Assembly: GCF_014191715.1 (NCBI RefSeq)
Contig: NZ_JACHWY010000002.1
Coordinates: 310,001-374,000, forward strand
DNA length: 64,000 nucleotides
DNA from: Litorivivens lipolytica
Lineage (GTDB): Bacteria; Pseudomonadota; Gammaproteobacteria; Pseudomonadales; Spongiibacteraceae
Reading direction: 5' to 3'
Position 1 is the stretch's first letter, and each line of letters opens with the position of its first letter. Shown here one piece after another: positions 44,589 through 53,631 of the stretch. The translations under genes were made by a program, and so were the position numbers. The notes beneath the pieces are model-generated. The model saw nothing but the letters and a program-made list of their open reading frames with translations, was not told the DNA's origin and searched no databases.

Positions 44589-46196
44589 CTAAGAAAGGCA
44601 GAGAATAGCGATTCCGGCTGCCGCCAGTGCCAGCGACAAGGGAGGGAGTGAGGCGAGCGCAGGCTGTGCAATCGCGGCGCCAATGAGGATCACCCCGGCC
44701 AGTTGCCAGCGATGCTGACGCTTACTTTCGTCCAGCCGCTTTTCCAGTCGTTCGACATCGGTGTTGTTGTTGCGAAATTCAATCGGGTGGCGTGGGCCTT
44801 CCAGTAGATGTTCTGGCAGGTTAGGCAATTGCTCCAGCCAGCCGGGCAGTCTGTGGCTGACCCGCTTTAGCATGCTCTGAGGCGAATAGCGGTCGCGCAA
44901 CCAATGCTCGAGAAAGGGCTTGGCGGTATCCCACAGGTTCAGGTCGGGGTAGAGCTGACGGCCGAGGCCCTCAATATTCAGCAGGGTCTTTTGCAGCAGG
45001 ACCAGCGAGGGCTGTACTTCCATTTCAAAGCGGCGGGCAGTAGAAAACAGATACACCAGCAACTGGCCAAAAGAAATTTCCGCCAGCGGTTTTTCAAACA
45101 CCGGTTCACATACGCTGCGAATCGCCGATTCAAATTCGTGGACGCGGGTATTGGGTGGCACCCAGCCGCATTCGATATGCAGCTCGGCCACCTCACGGTA
45201 ATTGCGTTGAAAGATGGCCAGCAGATTGCGCGCCAGATAGTACTGATCGGAATCGCTGAGGCTGCCAATAATCGCGCAGTCGATAGCGATGTACTGGGGC
45301 GATTCCGGATGCTTGCGCGATACGAAAATATTGCCGGGGTGCATGTCCGCATGAAAAAAGCTGTCGCGGAATACCTGAGTAAAAAAGATTTCCACGCCGC
45401 GCTCAGCGAGCTTTTTCATATCCGTGTTCTGGGCGGCGAGTTCGGCGACATCGGTGACCGGGATGCCTTCAATGCGTTCCATGACCAGCACGGTGCGGCG
45501 GGTGTAGTCCCAGAAAACTTCGGGTACGTAGAGCAGTTCCGAGTCCGCAAAATTACGCCGCAGTTGTGAGGTGTTGGCGCCTTCCCGTTGCAGATCCAAC
45601 TCGTCGAGGATGGTCAGTTCGTAGTCTTCGACCACTTCCAGCGGGCGCAGGCGGCGGCCATCTGGCACGTAGCGGTGCACCAGTCGAGCGATGGTGTAGA
45701 GCAGCTGGATGTCTTTCTCGATGGTGCGCTGAATGCCCGGGCGAATGACTTTAACCACCACCTCGCGGCCGTCTTTCAATTGCGCAGCGTGTACCTGTGC
45801 AACGGAGGCGGATGCCAGGGGCGCTTGATCAAAGCGGGCGAACAGTTCGCCGACCGGTTTGCCGAGTGCGACTTCAATGATCTGTCGTGCCTGCTCGTTG
45901 CCAAAGGGAGGCACCTGATCCTGCAGCTTGGCGAGCTCTTCGGCGATATCGTCGGGGAGCAGATCGCGCCGGGTGGAGAGCTGCTGACCAAATTTGATAA
46001 ATACCGGGCCTAGCGATTCGAGCGCCAAACGCAGGCGTTCGCCGCGGCTGGCTTTCGGTGCCGGAAATAAACGCCAGGGTCCAAAGCGCAACAGCAGACA
46101 CAACCACGTGGGCAGGCGAGTAATATCGATCAACTGGTCCAGGCGAAAGCGCGCGGCAATCGACAGGATGGTGAGCAGGCGGCGGAATCCAAACAA
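44589..46196 (-). CDS. ubiB: UbiB, atypical kinase-like ubiquinone biosynthesis protein
   Basis: ABC1/ADCK-family membrane-associated ATPase needed for ubiquinone synthesis. 535 residues. The family KxGQ motif is in [19 protein letters not shown]; the alanine-rich loop is [15 protein letters not shown]; metal and catalytic residues are in [11 protein letters not shown] and [10 protein letters not shown]. Two C-terminal membrane helices ([14 protein letters not shown] and [13 protein letters not shown]). Position 7 of that metal segment reads DCA where DFG/DxG is usual, also common in UbiB. Preceded by ubiJ and ubiE. Confidence 0.95.
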   Translation of the reverse strand: MFGFRRLLTILSIAARFRLDQLIDITRLPTWLCLLLRFGPWRLFPAPKASRGERLRLALESLGPVFIKFGQQLSTRRDLLPDDIAEELAKLQDQVPPFGNEQARQIIEVALGKPVGELFARFDQAPLASASVAQVHAAQLKDGREVVVKVIRPGIQRTIEKDIQLLYTIARLVHRYVPDGRRLRPLEVVEDYELTILDELDLQREGANTSQLRRNFADSELLYVPEVFWDYTRRTVLVMERIEGIPVTDVAELAAQNTDMKKLAERGVEIFFTQVFRDSFFHADMHPGNIFVSRKHPESPQYIAIDCAIIGSLSDSDQYYLARNLLAIFQRNYREVAELHIECGWVPPNTRVHEFESAIRSVCEPVFEKPLAEISFGQLLVYLFSTARRFEMEVQPSLVLLQKTLLNIEGLGRQLYPDLNLWDTAKPFLEHWLRDRYSPQSMLKRVSHRLPGWLEQLPNLPEHLLEGPRHPIEFRNNNTDVERLEKRLDESKRQHRWQLAGVILIGAAIAQPALASLPPLSLALAAAGIAILCLS

Positions 46197-46202
46197 GGGG
46201 CG

Positions 46203-46826
46203 TTACTCGGCGGGGTCGGGTTGCAGGCGCTGACGCAGTTGGCGCAGCTTGGCTTCGAGGCGCTCGGTGCGTTGGCTCAGGTCTTCCAGATCGCGATAAA
46301 AGTCTTCGACCTGAATCGGGTGAGGCACCCACTGACTTTCCTCGCGCACAAATTCACTGGCCTGGCGTCGGAAGGCGCCAAAGGCTTGCGCCGCCCAGCG
46401 GCTGCCTTGGCGCAGGGTGCGCCCAATCTGGTGAGCCGCCACATCGCCGATCAGGCGGGCCAAGGGGGCCTCCCAATCGACATCGAGCTGGCTTAGTATT
46501 TCGCGCAGTTCAACCACCCGGGCGGTATCGCCATCGACACGCACATTGCCATTGATCAGGGCCGCGGCGGGGTCGTCGGCCAGAGCGATCTTACTGAATT
46601 CATCCCAACTGCCAGTCAGCGTGGTTGTCGCCGCGGTGCTGCTTTCTTCTACCAGCAGTACCTGCTCGCCGATACAGAGCGTCAGCGAGAATGCCGGGCT
46701 GGTGCAGTTCAGGGTAAAACTTTTGCCATGCAGGGGTTTCAAGCGCTCGCGGGTTGCCTCGTCGAGATCGAGAGCCCGGTTGATCAGACTTTCCAGCGCG
46801 GCCAGCGCCGGGGCGGGCAGTCTCAT
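46203..46826 (-). CDS. ubiJ: UbiJ, ubiquinone biosynthesis accessory factor (SCP2 domain)
   Basis: 207 residues. The N-terminal SCP2 lipid-binding domain (about 10-110, including [17 protein letters not shown] and [12 protein letters not shown]) is followed by a C-terminal coiled coil ([22 protein letters not shown]). In E. coli UbiJ scaffolds the soluble Ubi complex. Its ATG overlaps the ubiE TGA by 4 bases, and it is followed by ubiB, the standard ubiE-ubiJ-ubiB order. Confidence 0.92.
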   Translation of the reverse strand: MRLPAPALAALESLINRALDLDEATRERLKPLHGKSFTLNCTSPAFSLTLCIGEQVLLVEESSTAATTTLTGSWDEFSKIALADDPAAALINGNVRVDGDTARVVELREILSQLDVDWEAPLARLIGDVAAHQIGRTLRQGSRWAAQAFGAFRRQASEFVREESQWVPHPIQVEDFYRDLEDLSQRTERLEAKLRQLRQRLQPDPAE

Positions 46827-47572
46827 GCCTTGATGCCCCGGTGCAGGGCGACGATACCGCCGGTCATGTTGTAGTAGCTGGTGTTCACAAAACCGGCCTC
46901 ATCCATCATGCCCTTGAGGGTTTCCTGATCCGGGTGCATGCGAATACTTTCGGCGAGGTAGCGGTAGCTTTCGCTGTCCCCGGCGACCAACTGCCCCATG
47001 CGCGGCAGGACTGAAAAGGAATATTGATCGTAGAGTTTGCTGACCACGTCACTGGTGGGTTTGGAAAATTCCAGTACCAGACAGCGACCGCCGGGTTTAA
47101 GCACCCGGTGCATGGAGCGCAGGGCCGCGTCCTTGTCGGTGACGTTGCGCAGGCCAAAGGCAATGGTCAGGCAGTCAAAATGGTTGTCGGGAAAGGGCAA
47201 ACATTCGGCGTTGGCCTGTACGTAGCGCATATTGCCGACAATGCCTTTGTCGGTCAGCTTTTCGCGGCCAACCTCGAGCATGGAACTGTTGATGTCGGCC
47301 AGCACTACTTCGCCGGTTTCGCCAACAATGCGGCTGAATTTGGCGGCTAGATCGCCGGTACCGCCGGCGATGTCGAGTACTCTGTGGCCGCGGCGCACGC
47401 CGGACAGCTCAATGGTAAAGCGCTTCCAGACCCTGTGAATGCCGCCGGACATCAGGTCGTTCATCAGATCGTAGCGGGAGGCGACGGAGTGAAACACGCC
47501 CGCGACCAGGCCGGCTTTCTCCGAGGAGTCTACCGAGCGAAATCCGAAATGGGTCTTGTTGTCCTCTGCCAT
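46823..47572 (-). CDS. ubiE: Ubiquinone/menaquinone C-methyltransferase UbiE
   Basis: SAM-dependent C-methyltransferase acting on demethylmenaquinol and the ubiquinone precursor. 249 residues. Motif [13 protein letters not shown], the family signature [18 protein letters not shown], and [24 protein letters not shown] are all present. First gene of the ubiE-ubiJ-ubiB-hisI-hisE-tatABC run. Confidence 0.97.
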   Translation of the reverse strand: MAEDNKTHFGFRSVDSSEKAGLVAGVFHSVASRYDLMNDLMSGGIHRVWKRFTIELSGVRRGHRVLDIAGGTGDLAAKFSRIVGETGEVVLADINSSMLEVGREKLTDKGIVGNMRYVQANAECLPFPDNHFDCLTIAFGLRNVTDKDAALRSMHRVLKPGGRCLVLEFSKPTSDVVSKLYDQYSFSVLPRMGQLVAGDSESYRYLAESIRMHPDQETLKGMMDEAGFVNTSYYNMTGGIVALHRGIKA

Positions 47573-47612
47573 GGGCCATCCAGCGATTCAGTTGATTGAT
47601 TTGCGGGGCGTT

Positions 47613-47641
47613 ATTGTAGCCTCGCCGGGTGGCTATGTATA
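47613..47641 (-). promoter_or_regulatory. Probable promoter of the ubiE operon
   Basis: On the minus strand: TATACA, a 17-base spacer, TACAAT. Located 41 bases or more upstream of the ubiE ATG and downstream of the lambda-P-like gene. Confidence 0.55.
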
Positions 47642-47675
47642 ACTTTCGCTGATGTGGCTAAAGGCTTTTCGGTGG

Positions 47676-48356
47676 CTAGAGATCGAGTTCCCGGCGCAGT
47701 TCCGCCAGTTTCTGCCGGCGCTCGTCCAGTGACAGCGGGGTGGTGCTTTCCTGCGGCAGGGCCGGCGTGTCGGGCTGGGTCAGTTCCTCGCCCTCAATCA
47801 CGCGCTCGCAGAATCGCTCATAATGCTCGCGAAAAACCGGAAAGGCAGCGCGCTCCGGGTTGTTGGCGAGGAAAAACCAATCGGCTGCACGGCCTGCGTG
47901 GTAGACCGCGGGATGACTCCAGTTGTAAGCCGCCTTCGGCGACGGTGCGCGGCAGGCTTCCAGATAGGCACTGTGGGTATCTGGCAGACCAAAATCCCTG
48001 AGGCTCGGGCGGCTCAGTTCGCGAATAGTGTGCAGCGTCGGCAGGTAGGCGCTCTCTTTGATGCTGCGACGACCGCCGCGCAGGATTTCTTCCGGGCTCA
48101 AGTCCAGCAAGCTGTGCAGCCACAGTTGCTTGGCCACATTGGCCTTGTCGCCGGGAAAGGCCTTGTGAAACTGGTTGTGATAAGCAAGCTCCAACTCGGT
48201 GAACAGCTGGTTAATGGCGTCGATATGGCCGTCGGTTATCGGCTGCTCGGCGTCACTTGCTGCGGAGCCCGCTCGCCCAGCTGCGGTCGGTGAGTTTGTG
48301 GAAGAGCTTTTCAGCTTCCGACTGAGGTTTTCCGTCAGCGTTTTGCTGTCCTGCAT
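47676..48356 (-). CDS. Lambda P-like replication protein (putative helicase loader, DopE-like)
   Basis: 226 residues. The core (about 40-120) follows bacteriophage lambda P: INQLFTELELAYHNQF resembles its INGVFSQLLATFP region, QLWLHSLLDLSPEEILRGGRRSIKESAYLPT its QWVLAF...MRVARRQNRPFLPS region. The C-terminal LDERRQKLAELRREL resembles the end of P. Lambda P binds DnaB and delivers it to the origin. There are no phage genes around, so this looks domesticated. The ATG has GGAGA 8 bases upstream and lies inside the end of the DnaT-like gene, a 104-base overlap. The family call rests on alignment by eye. Confidence 0.75.
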   Translation of the reverse strand: MQDSKTLTENLSRKLKSSSTNSPTAAGRAGSAASDAEQPITDGHIDAINQLFTELELAYHNQFHKAFPGDKANVAKQLWLHSLLDLSPEEILRGGRRSIKESAYLPTLHTIRELSRPSLRDFGLPDTHSAYLEACRAPSPKAAYNWSHPAVYHAGRAADWFFLANNPERAAFPVFREHYERFCERVIEGEELTQPDTPALPQESTTPLSLDERRQKLAELRRELDL

Positions 48357-49395
48357 TGTAGTCTCCCATGCGGTGGCGCTGCGCCCACTGATACTTTACG
48401 TGCTGTAGAAATTTACTGTTCCAGGAGCGCTGCAACTGTCGACTATCTTGCCAGTAGAGTCGAAACTCGGGCAACAGTTGGCGGGCGAACTCCTGATCGA
48501 TATTGGCCATGCGCAGAATGTCGAACACGGCCTCGCCCGGTTGCCAGTTGGCGGGAATCTGGCGGGGTTCGGTGTCGAATTCGATGGCGTTGGTGTAGTG
48601 GGCCCACTGCCGGCGCACATGCTCGATAAAACGGGTATTCCAGCGCCGATCGCGGTGGCCGCTCTCGCGCCAGTAAAGCACAAACTCGGGGACCGCATCC
48701 TCGATAAAGCTGCGGTCGATGTCGGCGCGCTCCAGAATTTCCAGTGCGTCCTGGCTGGGCTGCCAGTCCGGGCTGATGGGCATGGTTTGGGCCAACTCCT
48801 GCTGGTCGTACTGATGCTTCTTCCAGCGTTTGGCCACATGTTGGGTGAAGGTGCTATTCCAGGATGCCCGGGCGTTGCCTTTCTCGCGCCAGTGGCTGAT
48901 AAATTCCGGTACCAGCCCTTCGATAAAGGCAGGGTCAACGCCATGAAACTGGGTCAGGTAATTAATACTTTCCTTGTCCGGCTGCCAGTCGCTGTCGATA
49001 GGGCGGGCACTGCCGTCGCGGCCATTGGATGGAGGCGACGTCTGTGTTCGCGCAGGTTCTGTTCGGCGTGTGTTTCTGGGGGGCGGAGAGTTTGCGCTTT
49101 GCCGGGCGTTTAGGGTAAAGCGGATATTGCGCGCATTGCTGTTCAGGGCGCTGCCCAGCGAGACCACGCCCTGTGACTGAAGTTGCAGCAGAATTTTTTC
49201 GATTTCCTGCTGATTCCAGAACGGCAATAATTGTTGCAGCTGGGCTTTGTCGATAAGCTGCCAGCTTTCCTCGCCACCGTGCAACTGCGCCCACTCGGTC
49301 AGCAGCTGCAGCACAATAGCCTCGTGCAGACCAATGGTCGCAGCAAGTGTGGGCGAAACGATAAGCGGGCGTTCAATCACGATGGGCGCTGACAT
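48253..49395 (-). CDS. Lambda O/DnaT-like protein with three DnaT C-terminal repeats (DopC-like)
   Basis: 380 residues. Residues 1-95 look like a winged helix related to DnaT/lambda O (IVIERPLIVSPTLAATIGLHEAIVLQLL...). A Pro/Ser/Arg linker (about 97-133) follows. Then come three tandem copies of the DnaT C-terminal single-strand DNA-binding domain at about 135-191, 209-264 and 282-337. Each copy has the pattern WQP...PEF..YWR......WN..F..HV...W. E. coli DnaT has one copy. The role is probably to bind DNA and help its partner, the lambda-P-like protein encoded next, to load DnaB. The start at 49395 matches the conserved N-terminus but has no strong ribosome site; a start at 49443 is possible. 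Divergent from radA. Confidence 0.8.
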   Translation of the reverse strand: MSAPIVIERPLIVSPTLAATIGLHEAIVLQLLTEWAQLHGGEESWQLIDKAQLQQLLPFWNQQEIEKILLQLQSQGVVSLGSALNSNARNIRFTLNARQSANSPPPRNTRRTEPARTQTSPPSNGRDGSARPIDSDWQPDKESINYLTQFHGVDPAFIEGLVPEFISHWREKGNARASWNSTFTQHVAKRWKKHQYDQQELAQTMPISPDWQPSQDALEILERADIDRSFIEDAVPEFVLYWRESGHRDRRWNTRFIEHVRRQWAHYTNAIEFDTEPRQIPANWQPGEAVFDILRMANIDQEFARQLLPEFRLYWQDSRQLQRSWNSKFLQHVKYQWAQRHRMGDYNAGQQNADGKPQSEAEKLFHKLTDRSWASGLRSK

Positions 49396-49511
49396 TATGA
49401 AAGTAAGCCGGACATTGTACGGTCCGGCGCCGGTCTGGGCCAAGCCGGATTTGCGCCCGGTTCCGGGTCGTTGAAATAACCGGTTCAGAATAAAAGGATG
49501 TAATCCCCAGC

Positions 49512-50876
49512 ATGGCTAAACAGAAATCCGCCTTTGTCTGCAATGAATGCGGCAATGAATACAGTAAGTGGCAGGGGCAATGCCACGACTGCGGTGAATG
49601 GAATACGCTGACGGAGATCAAGCTGGGCCCGGCGGCAGGTAAGTCGGCGCCGCGCGCCGTGGGTTATGCCGGAGCCGCCGCCAGTGAAGTACAGACGCTG
49701 GACTCCATCAACCTCGAGGATCTGCCGCGTATCCACAGCGGCTCCTCGGAATTTGACCGGGTGTTGGGCGGCGGGCTGGTGCCGGGCTCGGCGGTATTGA
49801 TTGGCGGTCATCCCGGCGCCGGCAAAAGCACCCTGTTGCTACAGACTTTGTGTCGGCTGGCCCAGTCAGTGCCGGCCCTGTATGTAACTGGTGAGGAGTC
49901 CCTGCAGCAGGTGGCCATGCGCGCCAAGCGACTGGAGCTGAAGGCCGACAAGCTGCAGCTGCTTTCAGAAACCCAGCTGGAAGCCATCCTCTCTCACGCC
50001 GCCCGCCAGCGCCCGCAGGTGATGGTGGTGGATTCGGTGCAGGTTCTGCACAGCGACGGCGTGACTTCTGCGCCCGGCAGTGTTTCTCAGGTGCGTGAGT
50101 GTGCGGCGGCGTTGACGCGCTTTGCCAAACAGAGCAACACCATCGTACTGCTGGTGGGTCATGTGACGAAGGAAGGCTCGCTGGCGGGGCCGAAGGTGCT
50201 GGAGCATATGATCGATTGTTCCATCATGCTGGAGGGTAGCAGCGATACCCGTTTTCGCACCCTGCGTGGTCAGAAAAACCGCTTTGGCGCGGTGAATGAA
50301 CTGGGTGTATTTGCCATGACCGAGCTGGGTTTGAAAGAAGTCAAAAACCCTTCGGCGATTTTCCTTAACCGCCAGAGTGAGCCGGCCTCGGGCAGTGTGG
50401 TCATGGTGGTCTGGGAGGGAACCCGGCCCCTGCTGGTCGAGATTCAGGCGCTGGTCGATAGCAGCTCGGTGGGGCATCCGCGCCGGGTTGCGGTTGGTTT
50501 GGAGCAGAACCGCTTGGCCATGTTGCTGGCGGTCTTGCATCGCCACGGCGGTTTGCAGGTGGGTGATCAGGATGTCTTTGTAAATGTAGTCGGCGGCGTG
50601 AAAGTGCTGGAGACCAGCGCGGATCTGGCCTTGCTGTTGGCGATTGTGTCCAGCTTCCGGGATCGGCCTTTGCCTGAAGATCTGGTGGTGTTTGGGGAGG
50701 TGGGGCTTTCCGGGGAAATTCGTCCGGTGCCCAGTGGGCAGGAGCGTTTGCAGGAAGCGGCGAAGCATGGGTTTAAGCGCGCGATTGTGCCGAGCGGTAA
50801 TCGGCCGCGTAAGGCGCTTGAGGGGATGACGGTGGTTGCCGTGGATACTTTGGCTCAGGCTTTGGATGCTATTTAG
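49512..50876 (+). CDS. radA: DNA repair protein RadA
   Basis: RecA-like ATPase that promotes branch migration in recombination. 454 residues. N-terminal zinc finger CNECG...CHDCGEW, Walker A GGHPGAGKSTLL, the RadA-specific KNRFG motif (RGQKNRFGAVNELGVF), and a C-terminal Lon-like domain from about 290 (LVDSSSVGHPRRVAVGLEQNRLAMLLAVL). Monocistronic, divergent from the helicase-loader pair. Confidence 0.97.
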   Translation: MAKQKSAFVCNECGNEYSKWQGQCHDCGEWNTLTEIKLGPAAGKSAPRAVGYAGAAASEVQTLDSINLEDLPRIHSGSSEFDRVLGGGLVPGSAVLIGGHPGAGKSTLLLQTLCRLAQSVPALYVTGEESLQQVAMRAKRLELKADKLQLLSETQLEAILSHAARQRPQVMVVDSVQVLHSDGVTSAPGSVSQVRECAAALTRFAKQSNTIVLLVGHVTKEGSLAGPKVLEHMIDCSIMLEGSSDTRFRTLRGQKNRFGAVNELGVFAMTELGLKEVKNPSAIFLNRQSEPASGSVVMVVWEGTRPLLVEIQALVDSSSVGHPRRVAVGLEQNRLAMLLAVLHRHGGLQVGDQDVFVNVVGGVKVLETSADLALLLAIVSSFRDRPLPEDLVVFGEVGLSGEIRPVPSGQERLQEAAKHGFKRAIVPSGNRPRKALEGMTVVAVDTLAQALDAI

Positions 50877-50986
50877 GCTGAGTTTTTGGAGTACTAAATA
50901 CGGCTCGGCGATGTCCGATTCGATACCCCCAACCTGCTGCTGGCCGGATTCGGAGCCCCAATCTATGAACACTCCGAAATCCAGTA

Positions 50987-53458
50987 TTAAAAAATTTCCT
51001 CTAGCGAAGTATCAGCAGGCCCATTCCCCGGGCTATAACTAGGCCCTTCAACGGTCTCGGAATCCGGCACATTCTCTGCCCGGAAGATTTCAAAAATGGC
51101 ATTGCTTTGGCCGGGTGCGGCCAGCTTGCCGCTATCCGGATCAATCCGAACGGTGGCGATGCCGGCGGGCTGCTTCATGTGCTGCTCTGGTTTACCCTTG
51201 AGGGCGTCTTCCATGTATTCCATCCAGATAGGCAGAGCGACGGAGCCGCCGTACTCGCGTTTACCTAGATTCTGGTTGTCATCGAAGCCAACCCACGCGG
51301 TGGTGGCTATGCCTGAGCCATAGCCGGAAAACCAGGCATCGGTGGGGCCGTTGGTGGTGCCGGTTTTGCCGGCCAGATCACTGCGACCCAGTTTGCGTGC
51401 GCGGCGTCCGGTACCGTAGCGGATAACGTCCTTGAGGATGCTGTCCATGATATAGGCGACGCGTTCTTCAACGATGCGTTCGGCATTGGGATGCTGTGGG
51501 CCTTCCGCTTCCTTGAGAATGGCTTCAAGGTTGGTGGCCTCTTCAAAGAAGGGTTCGTCGCCCACGTGAATCTGATCTGGCCCGAACGTCACTTCCTCTT
51601 CGCAGGGTCGACACACAACAGGGTGTTCCGCCTGATAAAGAATGTTGCCGTCGCGGTCTTCGATTCGCTCCAGCACAAAGGGTTTGACCCGGTAGCCACC
51701 GTTGGCGAAGACCGTATAGCCTGTTACCACATCCAGCGGGGTGGCTGACAGGCTGCCCAAGGCTAGCGACAGATCGCGAGGCAGTTGTGATTCGCGGAAG
51801 CCGAAACGGGTCACATAGTCAATCGTTTTGCCAATGCCGGTAGAGCGCAGCAGGCGAATCGACACCAGGTTGCGGGAGTTATAAAGCGCTTTGCGCAGCC
51901 GGGTCGGGCCGTAGAATTTGCCGCTGTCGTTGGTTGGGCGCCAAGTGCTTTCCAGTTGCTGGTCGTCAAACACAATGGGCGCGTCGTTAATCACCGTAGC
52001 GGCGGTGGCACCGTTTTCCAGCGCGGCCGCGTAGACAAAGGGCTTGAAGTTCGAGCCGGGCTGCCGGTTAGCCTGAGTGACCCGGTTAAAGCTGCTGTGC
52101 TGATAGTCGTAGCCGCCCACCAGGCTGACAATGGCCCCGGTTTCTGCATCCATCGATACCAGAGAAGCCTGAACCGCGGGCAATTGCGACAGTTGCCAGC
52201 GCTTGCCGGGTTCGGCGGCAACGCGGATGACGTCGCCACGGGTGAGAATGTCGGCAGCCGTTTCCGGTGCCTGGCCGCGGCTGTCTTCATTAATGTAGGG
52301 GCGGGCGTCTGACAGGCCATCTTCCCACTGAAGTTCGATTTCGGTGCCGTCGCGCATCAGGCAGGTCACGCTTTTGTCTTCTACTGTCAGCACCAGTGCC
52401 GGTTCCCACCGGCCGACGCTGCCGACGCGGCGTAGCTCTCTCTGCCAGTGCTCGCGATCCAGCGGGGTTGTGAGCGCCCACTTCTGTTCTGGGCCTCGGT
52501 AGCCATGGCGCTTGTCGTATTCGCTGACCCCGTTGATGACGGCTTCGTTGGCGCTGTTCTGAAGCTCGCTGTCGATGGTGGTGTAGGCGCGATAGCCCTC
52601 GGTGTAGGCATCCGGGCCGAAGCGGCGGATCATGTCGCGGCGAATCATCTCCGAGACATAGGCGGCGTCGGCTTGCAGCTTGCTGCCGTAGTAGCTGGCT
52701 GAGATTTCGCTTAGTCTGGCTTCTTTATAGGCGTTTTCGTCGATATAACCGAGGCTTAGCATGCGCCCCAGAATCCAGTCACGGCGGGACTTTGCCCGGG
52801 TCGCGTTAACCAGCGGGTTGTAGGCCGAGGGAGCTTTGGGCAGGCCCGCAATCATTGCCATCTGGGCCAGTGTCAGCTCCCCTACATGCTTGTCGTAGTA
52901 GACCCCGGCCGCGGCCTCAACACCGTAGGCGTGGTTGCCGAGGAAGATCTTGTTGAGGTAAAGCTCGAGGATTTCCTCTTTAGTCAGGGCCCGTTCAATC
53001 TTGATGGCGAGGAATATCTCATTGAATTTTCTGGAAAAAGTTCTTTCCTGGGTCAGGAAGTAGTTCTTTGCCACCTGCATGGTAATGGTGCTGCCACCGG
53101 TCTGAATTTCGCCGCTGACAATCAATTGTGACGCCGCTCGCAGCAAGCCACCGATATCTACGCCATGATGTTCGTAAAAGCGGTCATCCTCCGCAGCGAG
53201 GAAGGCCTGTATAAAAAGCGGTGGGATGTCCTCGAAATCCAGCGGTGTTCTCTTCTTTTCACCAAATTCGCCGATCAGCTTCTGATCCCGACTGTAGATT
53301 CGCAGCGGGGTTTGCAGGCGAATATCGCGCAGGGTATCGACATCCGGCAGTTTCGGGGTGAGATAAATGAAAATGGCGGCAAAACCGGCAACTGCGCCGG
53401 CTGCGAGTACTAGAATAGAGTGTGTAAGTACTCGCCGTAGCAGGATAAATTTAGACAT
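50987..53458 (-). CDS. mrcA: Penicillin-binding protein 1A
   Basis: Bifunctional class A PBP that polymerises and cross-links peptidoglycan. 823 residues. N-terminal signal anchor (HSILVLAAGAVAGFAAIFIYL). The glycosyltransferase (GT51) domain has EDDRFYEHHGVD and GGSTITMQVAKNYFL. An OB-like insertion follows, then the transpeptidase with QPGSNFKPFVYA (active-site Ser), YNSRN (SxN) and GKTGTTNGPTDAWF. Divergent from pilM, a conserved gammaproteobacterial arrangement. Confidence 0.97.
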   Translation of the reverse strand: MSKFILLRRVLTHSILVLAAGAVAGFAAIFIYLTPKLPDVDTLRDIRLQTPLRIYSRDQKLIGEFGEKKRTPLDFEDIPPLFIQAFLAAEDDRFYEHHGVDIGGLLRAASQLIVSGEIQTGGSTITMQVAKNYFLTQERTFSRKFNEIFLAIKIERALTKEEILELYLNKIFLGNHAYGVEAAAGVYYDKHVGELTLAQMAMIAGLPKAPSAYNPLVNATRAKSRRDWILGRMLSLGYIDENAYKEARLSEISASYYGSKLQADAAYVSEMIRRDMIRRFGPDAYTEGYRAYTTIDSELQNSANEAVINGVSEYDKRHGYRGPEQKWALTTPLDREHWQRELRRVGSVGRWEPALVLTVEDKSVTCLMRDGTEIELQWEDGLSDARPYINEDSRGQAPETAADILTRGDVIRVAAEPGKRWQLSQLPAVQASLVSMDAETGAIVSLVGGYDYQHSSFNRVTQANRQPGSNFKPFVYAAALENGATAATVINDAPIVFDDQQLESTWRPTNDSGKFYGPTRLRKALYNSRNLVSIRLLRSTGIGKTIDYVTRFGFRESQLPRDLSLALGSLSATPLDVVTGYTVFANGGYRVKPFVLERIEDRDGNILYQAEHPVVCRPCEEEVTFGPDQIHVGDEPFFEEATNLEAILKEAEGPQHPNAERIVEERVAYIMDSILKDVIRYGTGRRARKLGRSDLAGKTGTTNGPTDAWFSGYGSGIATTAWVGFDDNQNLGKREYGGSVALPIWMEYMEDALKGKPEQHMKQPAGIATVRIDPDSGKLAAPGQSNAIFEIFRAENVPDSETVEGPSYSPGNGPADTSLEEIF

Positions 53459-53551
53459 TCTGACCCTGTGGTTATAGTGAGGCTCGGTTCGCGAATCGGC
53501 GCCTATGTTAGCGAAATGAGACGCGGTCTACCCAATAATCATTATAACTAT

Positions 53552-53580
53552 TTGCGAAATCGGGTACTCTGGTATTTAAT
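53552..53580 (+). promoter_or_regulatory. Candidate promoter for pilMNOPQ
   Basis: TTGCGA at 53552-53557, a 17-base spacer and TTTAAT at 53575-53580, 52 bases before the pilM start and in the mrcA/pilM divergent region. Confidence 0.5.
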
Positions 53581-53631
53581 CTAATTATAAAAAGTGTGTT
53601 CTAAGTCTCGGATGCAGATAGGAAAACTCTG

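Noticed and set aside
50877-50986. Possible small gene between radA and mrcA
   Set aside because: The only frames are short, overlap radA or mrcA, and have no ribosome site; the 110 bases appear to be plain intergenic sequence.
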